Shown: positions 12,787 through 24,163 of the stretch, piece after piece
Position numbering within the stretch: position 1 is the stretch's first letter
Layout of the letters: the number at the start of each line of letters is the position of its first letter
Source: Undaria pinnatifida
Taxonomy: Eukaryota > Sar > Phaeophyceae > Laminariales > Alariaceae
Direction: 5' to 3'
Assembly (NCBI GenBank): GCA_012845835.1
Contig: JABAKD010000028.1
Coordinates: forward strand, 14,958,868 to 15,022,867
DNA: 64,000 nt
Program-made: the position numbers and the translations under genes
Notes under the pieces: model-generated
Database searches by the model: none
Told to the model about the DNA's origin: nothing
Seen by the model: the letters and a program-made list of their open reading frames with translations, nothing else

Positions 12787-14962
12787 TTATCTCAGGCAAC
12801 CTTGATCGTCGAAAAAACCATTGCTTCATGGAGTTCGATACAAGATTGCGGTGTTTCATAGGTGGGAAAAAAAATAGCCCGTTTCTTATTCTGCCGTGCG
12901 CTACCGGACTTTTCAATCACCGTCTAACCGCGATGTACCCAGGACCGAGAAGCGCATTACGCACAACCAAATCGGCAATGTACCGACAAACCGATTGGCC
13001 TATTATAATTCAGCTTCAAAACTGCAATAGACCGGGGAAAAACAAGGCCCACGTACATATCGCGTCACAATATTTTCCATCGTCTGTGTCCAAGCTTTTC
13101 TTAAGCATTTTCAGCTTGGATCGGTGACTCGGTCGCTGACCCTTTGGACTTTCTCCTCGCCAGTCGTATGTACAACAACATAGCCGAACGGCTGTCAAGT
13201 ATCTTGTATGTGTCTCAACCTCACAGGATGAGTAAATATGCACGATATTTGGCCGTGTCCCAATCCGGGGAGTAATGTTACCGCAGTTGTAATGCATTGT
13301 ACAGGGACGGGCTTATGGTTATACCAGTAATATTTTCTTGCGATACGTACTTGTAGGTACAATTGAAAAATGATACTTATCTAGACAATATTAATTAGTG
13401 CAGCAGTTCTTTTTTCAACTATTATGTTACGACTGCTCGCCAGTTACGTGTAAGTAAAGGTGGAACTATGGGTGGTATGAAATTAGGTCGGCGATCGTAC
13501 ATCAATAATCGATGTTTTACCGAAAATACACACGCGTGTATATATTTCAAAATTTAGGATCAAAAGCTCACCAAGATTGTCTATCTTACGCTCTTCGGCG
13601 TACGATTAGTGTCAGACAGTTCATTGTACTATGCGTATACTAGGATCATATTGATGTGACGTACTAAAATTACAGCAGAAACTTTTCCTTTTATTTTCCA
13701 GGATATCGTTTGATGATGTACTATGACTAAACCCATCGTATTCTATTACAGTACTAACAGTGTTAATTGTTATATCTGTTTCTAAGTTTTCAAGTATTCA
13801 AATTAGTAAGTACATGAAACCAAAACTGGAGAATGAGAATGTTTCATTTGTAGTGATGGACACTTCTCCACAAATCTCTTTATTTGTTTAGCATTGTGTT
13901 TTTATTTGGTATAATTCAGGAATCGTGTTTAAAACTCAGTAGACGTATATTTGTGGTTCACCTTTTACGGTATTAGACTTTCGCTGGTAATTACACCAAG
14001 CATAGTTGGTATACATATCTTTCCTTGTGTTTTAGTTTTTTTTCCCAATGTGTAAATAACAAGGCTACATCCATATTGCCGCGGTTAACACACCGGGCTG
14101 AATATGTGACCCATTTGTTTTTGATTTTACGAATTTGATTTTCAAGTATATGGTTTTTCTGGATATATGACTTTGCATTATGGGGGCGTGTTGAGAGTAC
14201 TAGCCACGGATTCAACTCGAAGCTAATGCGCAGTCTATTCAAGCAGTCTATTCGCACAAATAAGATAAGCAGTTGAAACTTACGTTGAATCTTACGTTGA
14301 ATATTCGGTGGAACTTGGATGTAAGCGTACATTTGAGTATGGTAAGGTTGTCCCGTTGTCCCGGTATTTTACCGGACTACGGGCATTGTTCCGTGATGAT
14401 TGAGTGGTGATGCAACCCACCTTGATCACTAACCTTTCTCTCCCTTCTCGCCTATTTCTCCTTCTTCTTCCTCTCTCGTTCGCCTCAAGCGCCCTTTCCA
14501 AACTATTCATTTTCTTTCTTATCACAGGTGATCTTAACAGACTCTTCGGTGCTACCTCTGCATCTTTTCGCATAGAAGACAGAGCCTCCACACAATCATT
14601 GTGTTCACAGGCTATTCACACGCAATACCATCGACGGTCTTGCACCCGGCATGCCCGACCGGGGGATCAATTGCAATTTTGTAACTTCATAGAGGATGCT
14701 CATGGGCGACTAGTCCTTGGCCCTCAAAGCACGCCTCGCGTCAAGGCGCCATCCCTTCGGAATTCCTCGTTACACAGTATTAGTACACATCTTGAATACG
14801 TCGGCGCAAACATAATGTCCGCTCTAATCAAGCCTATTCCCCCTGCCGTGTGTGTAGCTTACAAGTGTGTGTGATCCTGCCGCACGTCCCCAGTAGTATT
14901 GCCATCGCCCAGAGCAATCGCACTCACAAATGATGTGCCGTCAACAATCGGGAATTCCTCAG
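12787..14962. other. No gene recognised; AT-rich stretch
   Basis: From about 13300 to 14350 the sequence is visibly AT-rich with few long ORFs. A pyrimidine-rich tract ending CTTATCACAG at about 14528 could be a splice acceptor, but no convincing exon follows. Confidence 0.4.
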
Positions 14963-15043
14963 GGTCCGCTCACGTTTACTTTTCGGATTTGGTCATCGAA
15001 GGTCTCGCCATTTTTACAAACAATTCGGCTGGAGGCAATGGAG
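14963..15043 (+). CDS. 81-nt Pmp-like repeat exon
   Basis: The exon is bounded by acceptor TTCCTCAG and donor GTGAGA, is again exactly 81 nt with phase 1 at both ends, and is open. It reads GSAHVYFSDLVIEG and then LAIFTNNSAGGNG. The first glycine block is diverged (GSAHVY where the others have GAIY) and LAIF replaces GAIF, but the N-N-S-A-G-G turn is intact. This is consistent with a real but diverged repeat unit of the same family as the exons at 7.0, 9.1 and 21.0 kb. Confidence 0.6.
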
Positions 15044-16191
15044 GTGAGAAAGTAACGCTGAACGTGCGTTGCGGAGAAAGGTGTGCATGTGGAACCCACT
15101 GTGATTCGAGTTGCTGGTAAGACGGTAATGCCCTGTTACGAGTTCTAGATCTGCAATTTAAATTTTTTTTGAACACGAGTTATCGGCGCTGCCTAGGGGT
15201 TTTGGCTGGAGTTGGGAGGGTACTTGCAATACGTGTGGGTACGACCTCGTGTCGCACAGAGGGTGCTGCACGTACCCATTTGAAGGGAATACGACGAGGG
15301 CCATTGATTCTCGCATGAGCACACTAACAGCTACAGACGCCATTTGCGATAGGGGTAGCTCGTTATTTCATGGTTATCCTCAGTTGTGGATCTCCCAACT
15401 CGCCCAAGTACTATTATTTCTGGAAACGACGAAAGTGACACCCGAAAAATAGTCCCATGGCCTAGGCTCATGGGGGACGCATGGTTTGATCCAAAAAACG
15501 TACCGTGCCAACATGGGGTAGTGAAAAGGTTACCCATTAGCCGAAAATAGTTTGGCCAAACGATGCCCCGGCCATCTAACCACAGATTTCCTGTCTCTGT
15601 ATACCACAAGATATCACATAAACCGCAACGTACTACCATAATCCACCTCTTACCCGTCGCCCACTAACAAAGATATGTGGAGTCACCTCTCCTCTCATAA
15701 ATTGCGCTTGTATTTGGTTGCAGTTTGGGCCGTTGCATAGTCAGACACAGACATCGGTGATACACGCTACGCGATCCCGTAGTATCGAACGACAACAATG
15801 TGTCATAGGACGTGATTGCCTGCCGCAATGTTTTCTCGCGCACATTCTCGACACTCTATCAGTCCGTCATTCTTAGGTGTTCTCGTCTCCGGCTTTTACT
15901 TTGCGGGGTTAACGATCGCTTGGGAACACTACGCTTTGTCTTTTGCGACTATGGAGATGGATGCCTTAAACAAATACGGTTTCCACGTGTGTCCTCTATG
16001 AACCTGCTGGTAGTACCTCTGTGCAGGTGGCTCTCAATATATTTCCATGCCGTATTTAGCTTGTGCGACCCTTGTTTGGCGTTGGCATCTCTAAACTTGC
16101 TTTGCATGGAATGTGCGTCGTTGTTGGATGAATAATGCTGATACAAACCGCGTCCATAAATGTTCGAATTGATGTCAGGGTAATATAAATC
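15044..16191. other. No gene recognised
   Basis: ORFs of up to 107 codons overlap on both strands without domains. Probably intron or intergenic. Confidence 0.4.
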
Positions 16192-16930
16192 TCAAAATAC
16201 ACTCCAGCTGTGAGATCGAAGATTTTGTCGAAACTCATCTTCGCAAGCTGTGTGTGCTACTCCGATCGCGCGTATTACTGGGTGTGCGTCCTCGTTAAGG
16301 ATATAGGTCGGGGACTCCCCTTGGAACTACAGTGTAGCTATCAGGGTCAACAGGGTGATGTTAGGCAATCTGTTCACCGAAATAATAAAACCCGATTTTG
16401 GAGGGGACAAACTCTGACAGCTGTGGAAAGAAATGCATCATGTATGCTGTAAATCGTACAACCAGTGAGGAGAGGACGGAGTGTTCGAAAGGTTCGGGGA
16501 AGGGGGGGGCGGTTGGCGGGAGGGGGGGGGGGTTTCAACAGCATTACGTTGCATAGGTGTACATGCTTGCTATACACGTGGTGCTTGGTCTAGGCGATAG
16601 TTCGGGTGGTGAGAAAGGAAGGGGCGTTAAGGGGGGAGGGGTGAATTGGAGGTACGGCATGGATGACTTGAAAATATATTGAGGTGATATCAACTGCCTG
16701 GTGGTATTTTTTCTGTGGCACATTTCGATTTTACGTGGGGTGTTTAAACAGGAGGGAGCGGGGGAAAAAAATATAGGCGGGGGGTAGGGGTGAATTGGGG
16801 CTACGGCATGGATGGCTTGAAAGAAAATGAGTTGATATCAGCTGCCCGGTAGTGTTTCTTGCTCTAGCAAAATTTGATTTTAGGTGGGGCGTTTGAACAA
16901 GACGGATCAAGGGGGGGGGAGAGGAGGACG
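16192..16930 (+). repeat. G-tract repeat family, copy A
   Basis: The 5' core (AATACACTCCAGCTGTGAGA, GTCGAAACTCATC, ACTCCGATCGCGCG, GGCGACTCCCCTT-like, GTGTAGCTATCAGGGTCAAC, CTGACAGCTGTGG) is shared with copies at 17.85, 52.66 and 56.17 kb. Downstream come long G tracts and two internal units beginning GCATGGATG (about 16658 and 16808). Each unit runs GATATCA, then GGTGGGG-CGTTT, then a G run. The family has no coding signature that I can see. Confidence 0.8.
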
Positions 16931-17179
16931 GGGGGGACAACTCAATATGTGCGCGGAAACAGTAAGTCCTTCAAGGGGACAAATCTGACAGCTGTAAAAC
17001 GAATGCATTAGTTTATATCACCTGCCTTGGTATTGTTTATTATTTCTAGCATATTTTATTTCAAGTGTGGTACACAAACGTCTTTTAGGTGTGGTATACA
17101 TTGTATTATAGCTTTGTGTTATGTTATTGTATATGGATCGCAAGATATAACATTTCAATCGATAGGCGTAACCATGTAG

Positions 17180-17840
17180 TTACCATGATTATACCGTGCC
17201 CATGCGGGGCCCTGAGGTCGCTAATTATGAGACAGAGCTACATATTGCAAAATACAACGAGCGAGGTGATGCGGTCATGCAATGTCACCACCATTGAGTA
17301 CGAGGGGGAGAAGTGCAAATCGTCAGTGCTTAGATGGTTACATCTTTCAATTGTCATATTTTTACCGTGCCGTTGTGGGGGTCTGGGGTTGCTAATTATA
17401 ATACAGAGATACGTCTCGCAAAATACAACAAGCGAGGTTATGTGGTCATGCAATGTCACCACCACTGAGCACGAGAGGGAGAAGTGCAAATCGTCAGCGT
17501 TTCGAAAGGAACGGTTAATTCACCCCAGCTCAACTACGTTGCTTGGTTAGGCATGCCCATTTTGGCATGGGTTGGGAGTCGATCATGGAGACGGTAGGCA
17601 CGAAATACCCTACGTAATAGGTTGGTGGTGTGGTCTACCGCATTTTTAACATATCTGCCTGTACTTCATTTTCACATTAGTATCCGCTAATGTACCATTC
17701 TGCGCCCGTGATGAAATCCAGGTCGATGTGGGGCTCTCAGGTTGCCAATTCTTAAGCCGAGATACGTTTTGCAGATTCAGCGAGCTAGATTATGTATTAA
17801 AATCACCGATATTGACCGCGAGGGGGAGAAGTGCAACCAT
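17180..17840 (+). repeat. Tandem repeat with a period of about 172 bp
   Basis: Blocks containing CTAATTAT, ACAGAG-TAC, GCAAAATACAAC, CATGCAATGTCACCACCA and GAGAAGTGCAAATCGTCAG are repeated at a 171-bp offset (AAGTGC at 17311 and 17482). A further diverged unit ends at about 17830, two periods on. It lies between copies A and B of the G-tract repeat. Confidence 0.75.
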
Positions 17841-17850
17841 ATTATAAAGA

Positions 17851-18200
17851 ATGAAAATACACTCGAGCTGAAATATCGAATATTTTGTCGAAACTCATAT
17901 TTGCAAGCTGTGTGTGATACTCCGATCGCGCGTATTACGAGTTGTGTGTCCTCATGAAGGATATAGATCGGCGACTCCCCTTGCAACTACAGTGTAGCTA
18001 TCAGGGTCAACAGGGTGATGTTGGGCTGTCTGTGCGCGGAAACTAAAAAACACGTTTCTGAGGGGGACAAAATTTGACAGCTGTGGAAGGAAATGCATCA
18101 GTTTATTAAGTGAACCTTGTAAGTCGAATATCGGGTGAGGGGAGGGCGGAGGTTTTTAGGACGTGAGGGCCTGATTTTGATCAAAAGGGGGGCGGGATGG
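17851..18200 (+). repeat. G-tract repeat family, copy B
   Basis: AATACACTCGAGCTGAAATA opens this copy. It then follows copy A through the GTCGAAACTCAT, ACTCCGATCGCGCG, CTATCAGGGTCAACAGGGTG and TGACAGCTGTGGAAGG blocks, ending in G-rich sequence at about 18200. Confidence 0.8.
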
Positions 18201-21049
18201 GGAGAAATGTAGTACACCGCTGTCTACGCAAACCAACGACTATCTTGAATTTGTCGTAAGAAAAAGCCTGTAGTTTTCGAGCGTCGTTTTTCACATATCT
18301 GGGAATGTTTGGGTCGTGTTAACAGCAGCGTTGCGTTTTACACCGTACAAGGTATGTGAGTACGTAGGGTGGCAGTCGTCGATAGACTTGTCCATCACCC
18401 TTGCGTGTTTAGCATAACTCACTACGCGCAGGGTTTAAGGACCAACGACACAGTATGAAGTCTGATAGCGGCAGACCGCACAATATATTATGGACGCACG
18501 CACGCACGCATACCGTTGCACGCCCACCGCTTGGAAGTAGACCAAGGACAAGAGGTTTAGGTATCAAAAGTTTGACGTTCCCGTTTAGGTTGCCTCGTAT
18601 TCCCTGTCTCAACGTCGTATCTAGTTGCAGGTTTATCTAGCCTGATCTCTCCTTGCATCCGTTTCTTTGTTTGCCTTATGCTTGATTCTCTGCTCTATCC
18701 ACATAATTGAGTTTGGATTATTACGTTTGAGATGTCGACGTTAAATATTTCATAGGTATTCCGCGACATCACCGCTTGTGTAGAGTTATACAAAGACCAC
18801 AGCGCCAGTCCCTCAATAACCCATAGCGCCAGCGGTGAATTTTACGTGAGTCGGCGCCATTCGTTTATTCTGGCACATCGTTCACTCCTTTAAGCGACCG
18901 GCATCGTATTGGTAAATGTAGGGAAAAACCACGTGGGCTGAGGTTTACTATGACGTATTGCGGCCGAACGGGCGGCGGAAGTATAAGATACCCACTCGGT
19001 GGCTCTTCGACAACGCTCACCATACATAATATCAAACCCGCACAAAAAATCCCAAACGTCGTATCGTACATAAAATCAAAAGTAAAGATGTGCGATGATT
19101 TTAGTGGCTTCTTGTAAATTTAAAGGCAGACGTATGTGTGGCGGTAACCGCATTATTCGACCAGCTGACAGGTGTGGATATGGTATCCATGCGGAAAAAC
19201 ACCAGTATGAAAATGTGTAAAAGTGTGTTAATGTAAGATAGCCTTAGTAAAGGCGAAGAGGGGCATTGCTATTGCAGATAGATGGGGCCCCGCGTCGAGT
19301 TCATATAATGAGTGTTAACTTCTTGCAATCTTAGGCACGCCGATGTAATGGTGTGATGCCTTCCAGCAAAGGACGAAAGGTGCTGAATAACATTCGTAAG
19401 AGGAGATGCAACGTGTATGTTTCAGGATATGCCTGATGCAAGATATTTTGCAGACGACACGTATGACGCTTTGCTGTATTTGCTTACGTCGATAATGACA
19501 AAGAAGTATACTCTAAATTCGTGGATCGTGACAATAAAAGTGCTCGAAAGCAAAGAGTACTTATCGATGAATTTTATAGTGTGCTAACAACCCTCGCTGC
19601 CGTTGCAGGTATTAACGTAAAGCACGCGGCCAACTAGCGTCTGTAAGAGAGTATCTGGCGGTCACTCATGCCTTCAACGCCTTATGCCCTCCATATGCAC
19701 ATAGCAACAGAAGTTCACAACACTGGCAGACCCCTCGCATCCGGCACCCGAGGTTCTCAACAGTTTAATGCTTTGTGAGTGCAGAGACTGCGCTACTGGA
19801 TGCTTTGTTAACCCGTGGTCCATTCGGGGGTAGGATATCTATGTACAAATCACAACAAAGCCCCGCCGCCTCGCCCATGTCATTTTCACTCCCCGGTCGC
19901 CGTGACCGAACGCAATGACTTTGCGTGCCCGCATGTCTTCAGCGCTAAGTAAGCTTTTTGTGATTACATATATGGCACCAAATATGCAACAGAAATGTTG
20001 ACTTCGGCCGGATTGCCTATATTTCTACTATTCGGCGTCTATTAACAGTGATTTTGAGCTGTTTCTTATGTGAATCGGGCCGAAAATTATCCGACAACGA
20101 TTTAGCTTTGAAAATATGTTTTTCCTATTATGTTGTGGTGTCCAGCTTAGCTCGTGACAAGTAATGCCCCCAGCGGCCTTCTGGTCAAGCCTTCTTCCCT
20201 TCTCTTGCGCGATTCTTGTCTCAATTCGGTCGGCAGAGAGCTTCAACATTCCCAATGCTTGGCGATTCCTATCGTTTATTAATAACTCGCGCTCTCGCGA
20301 TTTGACGAAAGGATAAACATGCGTAGTGAGCCTTTTGTTCAGGTCGGGAACCCGTCGGACTATATACCTCGACTCCGAAGCCCGCATAAACAGCTACTTT
20401 TGACCTGTTGACTGTAGCTAGCCGCAAGGGACATTTAACGTGAACGGTACGATGTGTCTCCTAGGTCTGCTACTGGTTATTTCCGTCTGCTTTATCGTTT
20501 TTCGCTATTGTTGTTTCGAACAAAACAAATTTCAAAACAATGACGTGCTCTGTTTGTTGGCATTTTGTGGGGGGATTAAAATCTAGCTAGAAAAATGAGT
20601 GGACACGACAAAATGCGGTCGAAAAGCAGTTAATATACCAAACCACAAGCAGCATTAATTACACACTGGGTCCAAATTCATGATGCGTGTAAGGTGTAGA
20701 GCTGACAATCGAGAGTTGTACTATAACCACCACGATCGAGGGTATGCACATGGCGACCTGACGGCAACAGGGCTTCGCCTTGGGGGGTAAAGGACCTTAC
20801 CGTACTGGTGTACTAGTTTACTAGAGTACTGCATAGCGGCCTCCGTGTTCGCTCTTATCGTACCTGTTTCCTGCCGCCAACGTCTACATGTTTGTTGCCG
20901 TTTGAAATGAGGGTTAAAACTTTGGTCGTCCTTTGCCGTGAACAAGCGTTATAAGGTCATCAACAATACATGCTCTAGCGCATGGAATGTACTTGTTTTG
21001 GTGAGCATCGAGCACCCCCTGGACGTCGCGAAACCTGTTGTACTTGCAG
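18201..21049. other. No gene recognised
   Basis: Nothing with domain or splice support was found. The best ORF is 20028-20387 on the minus strand: 119 codons, charged, possibly helical, with a block SRERELLINDRNRQALGMLK. It has no family I recognise and no coherent neighbours, so I leave it uncalled. Confidence 0.35.
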
Positions 21050-21130
21050 GTGCCGCCTGCGTTGTACTTGCAGGTGTCCATATCCACGGCGGCGCTATTT
21101 TCGCCAATAATAACGCTGTTGCTGATGGAG
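21050..21130 (+). CDS. 81-nt Pmp-like repeat exon
   Basis: The acceptor is TACTTGCAG and the donor GTGAGG, giving 81 nt, phase 1 to phase 1, open. It reads GAACVVLAGVHIHGGAIF and then ANNNAVADG, with the GGAIF and asparagine-rich turn of the family. A second AG acceptor (CTTGCAG) lies inside the exon 24 nt downstream and in phase, so alternative 3' splice choice could shorten the repeat to its GVHIHGGAIF half. The 7-kb copia element lies between this exon and the next candidate at 29.9 kb. Confidence 0.65.
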
Positions 21131-21195
21131 GTGAGGGAACACGCGGAACATCCATTGTTGGAAAAATTGTGCGCATCACGACTACCGTATTTCTT

Positions 21196-21231
21196 GGGGT
21201 TAGGATTAGGCCCTAACCCTAACCCTAATCC
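21196..21231. repeat. Head-to-head interstitial telomeric repeat
   Basis: TTAGGATTAGG meets CCCTAACCCTAACCCTAATC directly, so G-strand and C-strand telomeric units face each other. It is short (about 36 bp) and lies 65 bp after the 81-nt exon. Confidence 0.7.
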
Positions 21232-22131
21232 TGTGCGGGCAATACCCTGTCGATAATGACACATGCAGCATATTTAGTAGGACTTCACGTTCTTCTGGTA
21301 GATCTTGGATATACAATGAGCCGCACAATGTTATTTCTGTTGATTAGGGCCGTGGTCTCCACCAGGGGCCAAACCGTTTGAAGTACTGTATAGCGAACCC
21401 GGCCATCAACTAGTAGTCAACAGCACCATGTACCGGGTATATGGCATGCGGTCGGCGATAACTTAATGTTTAAGAGGTAACGCACTGGTGCCGAAAGGGA
21501 AGGTTGGGATTAGAGATGGAGTGGTCCAATCAATATTGTACCCCTCTGAAATATGAACGCACAGTCACCGTTATATTCCAGCATGATACTGGATACTTGC
21601 CCCGGTAAATATAATCTTGCTTCTTCTTTGGAACATAAAGGAAGGGCTAGGGAGAGGCGATACAAGATAGAGGTAAGACCGCCCTCCAAAAAACGGGTGA
21701 ATTGATTCTTGTTTCGCAATTTCCTTTTTTTCCCAAGTCTGTGATTTATTTCATTTTTTTTTTACCTAGGCCACGGGTTTGGTTGGTCGTTCCCTTGCGC
21801 TTTCAGTTTACTCCATGATACTAATAACTCAGATTTTGGGAGAGGTGTACAGCTCGTGCACAGAGAATTGTCAAAACAAAGGTGATGGACCTTTGCCAAC
21901 GCATGCGATACGAGGAAAGGCGAAGAAAGCGTATAAGCACGGGTTCTCAAGGGCGGCAAGTACTTAGAGGCGATATATACGACACAAACATGCCAGTACA
22001 CAAGACGACTGTTCATGCACTAAACGCCGATTTAGCCTCTGCATGTAAATATCGCTTTCATGTTGTTCTCCCCAATCCCTAGTATTGTTACAATGTTGTA
22101 CAGTTATATACATGTGTTGTTGTAAATACCG

Positions 22132-22770
22132 TGTTAAGAATAGTGCGCTGTGTCCCAGCAGCAGGTAGATGCCGCTGATGCTCGTAGGCTGTGTGGCCTA
22201 CCTCAGAGGTATACACTCAGAGAGCAGTCGAACTGCGAGCGACTCAGAAACAGAGAAATGAATATGTTTGATTACTGACTGACTCCCAAGTCAGGGTTTG
22301 CTGGTGCCGATGAGGAGTGAGAAGGGTGGGCGAGCTAAAGGCTGGGCCACTCTTCTCGAATACGACAAAAATAAGCCAATCACACAAAATATCCAAAATG
22401 ATTCCAGAATGATTCTGGAAGGTTTCCTACATTCTAGAAGCAGCAACCTCGATCTGAAACGCTTCCAGAAGCTTACAGAAATTCCAGAAGCTTCTAGATG
22501 GCTTCCAGAAGCTGCACACGTTCAACGTAAATGTCCCGGTCAACCTTGACCTATCATGCTTCCGGAATATTTCTAAAACAAGAGAGTACATGCTACGGAG
22601 ACATAAAGGTGTGCGCGCTAGATTCTTTTCTACTGCTACGCAGAAATACTAGATGCTGCAATCTACGTCTGCGCTACATATCGCTACTACCGACACACGA
22701 CTGTCAAGTTGTCGCAATCGTACACAAAGGTAGAACTGTGTTCAGCTGTTGACAGATGCACATAGAGACA
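22132..22770 (-). repeat. 3' LTR of the copia element
   Basis: Read on the minus strand it begins TGTCTCTATG and ends TTCTTAACA, satisfying the TG...CA rule. It is 639 bp, the same length as the other LTR. The sequence just inside it (reading GTCAAGGA into TGTCTC) gives only a weak polypurine tract. Confidence 0.9.
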
Positions 22771-23166
22771 TCCTTGACACAACCCCGCGAATGGACAACC
22801 AGTCGATGTGTTCAACGAAAAAACAACTTTGTCTCGTGCAACCCCGCAATTCCCATATGAATGCAACTTCCTAATTCACGAATCCCAAGAAACACTGTAC
22901 TACAACTGAGTCGACATATCATAGACCAACATGTCTATTTAGACTAACTACGTAGTCTTTATACGGAGAGAAAAAGTGGTACTCGTCCACGCTCCTGTTC
23001 GTGAACTCCTTCCTGGTGATTGCCTTCCTGCGTCTGATGATGTTCTTGCGGACGTGCACGCATATTCCAAAGTCAAATTTCCCTCCGAAAATGCTGTCCT
23101 TCACCCAGCCGTCCACGAATAAATCTCCGACATTCGGCGACGAAAAAAAAAAAAAAAAAAACTCTT

Positions 23167-23568
23167 TCAGTGCTTGAAGTTCTGAATTTGCAGGAGGATC
23201 GACGTGAAGCGATGCTTGGGCAGATGCTTGGTCGCGATGTCCGCCAATTGCTCCTCGCTCCGCTTGTGGTGGAGGTTGATCTTGCCCCTAGATACCAGCT
23301 CCCGGATAAAAAAGTAGCGTAGGGCGACATGCTTCGTTCTCTGGCTGTGCATGGCATTCCCAGCCACTGTGATAGCCCCGGTACTATCACTGTGGATTAG
23401 CACCGATTCGAAGTTCTTGAACTTCAGCTCTCCCATAAAGTTGGAGATGTAGACCGCTTCCCTAGCGGCGTAGCTGATTGCCTGGATCTCGGCTTCGACC
23501 GTGCTCTGAGCAACAATCGTCTGGCTTTTTGCCCCGAAGTTAAGCAGTCCGCCTCCCAGGAAGAACAA
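23167..23568 (-). pseudogene. copia RNase H segment of pol
   Basis: This is the C-terminal end of pol. STVEAEIQAISYAAREAVY and LIHSDSTGAITVA are typical of Ty1/copia RNase H, with acidic E and D residues in place, followed by RTKHVALRYFFIRE and ADIATKHLPKHRF. It lies one frame off the preceding segment: the upstream frame reads STTGGLFVLPGRR where LFFLGGGLLNF is expected. A single-base change near 23560-23575 therefore separates it from RT. A run of 18 adenines on the + strand at 23143-23160 follows the stop. Confidence 0.85.
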
Positions 23569-24148
23569 ATAGCCCGCCGGTGGTGGATCTTCCGTTGTCC
23601 GGGTTTGCCCCGAAGGACGAGTCTGCGTATGCGGTCAGTCGGAATTGTCCGCGCTTGTAGGTGATGGGCAGGTCCGAGTTTCCGCGAAGGTATCGCAGTA
23701 CGTGCTTAGCTGCCCTCAGGTTGACTTGAGCCGGGTTGTTGCAGGCCTTGGACAGTTGCAGTGCTGCAAAGCAGATGTCGAATCTGGTGCCTTGCGTCAG
23801 GTAGAGAATGCAACCCGTCATTTGTTGGAACAATCGCTTCTCATCGGACCCGAGCAGCTGGTCCTGAGGGTGTTTCGTGGAGATCTCCGCTCCGTATCCT
23901 GGAGTGCTCACTTGGTTCGCATCCTGCATTCCGAATCGCTCCAGGATCGTAGCGACGTAGTGTCCTTGCGAGATGGATAGGGTCCCTTGCTCGTAGTCGC
24001 GCTTGACCTCGATGCCCAGGATGCGCTTGACTTCGCCTAGGTCGGTCATCTCGAATCGGTCAGTCAGTTTTCGTTTCTTGTTGTTCACCAAGTTTTGGTC
24101 TTCTCCGGTCATGAGAAAATCGTCCACGTACACCGACAGAATCACCAT
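23540..24148 (-). pseudogene. copia reverse transcriptase, YVDD segment
   Basis: This segment carries the RT catalytic motif LSVYVDDFLMTG at its start, then YLTQGTRFDICFAA, AAKHVLRYLRGN and LTAYADSSFGANPDNGRSTT, the usual run from RT thumb toward RNase H. It is in frame with the upstream pol ORF but separated from it by an amber codon (TAG at 24164-24166) five codons before the MVILSVYVDD start. It ends early through the frameshift noted for the RNase H segment. Confidence 0.88.
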
Positions 24149-24163
24149 GGTAGCGCCGTCTGT

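Noticed and set aside
14404-14874. ORF with an apparent signal peptide (RLFLLLLPLSFASS)
   Set aside because: The hydrophobic stretch is the translation of a long pyrimidine tract that ends in an AG acceptor, so it looks like the 3' end of an intron.
18757-18846. Possible exon between ATAG and GTGAGT
   Set aside because: The phase-1 frame used by the neighbouring exons contains a stop; other frames show no repeat motif.
20028-20387. 119-codon minus-strand ORF, charged and helical-looking
   Set aside because: No known domain, no splice partner and no nearby exons; cannot be told from a chance ORF.
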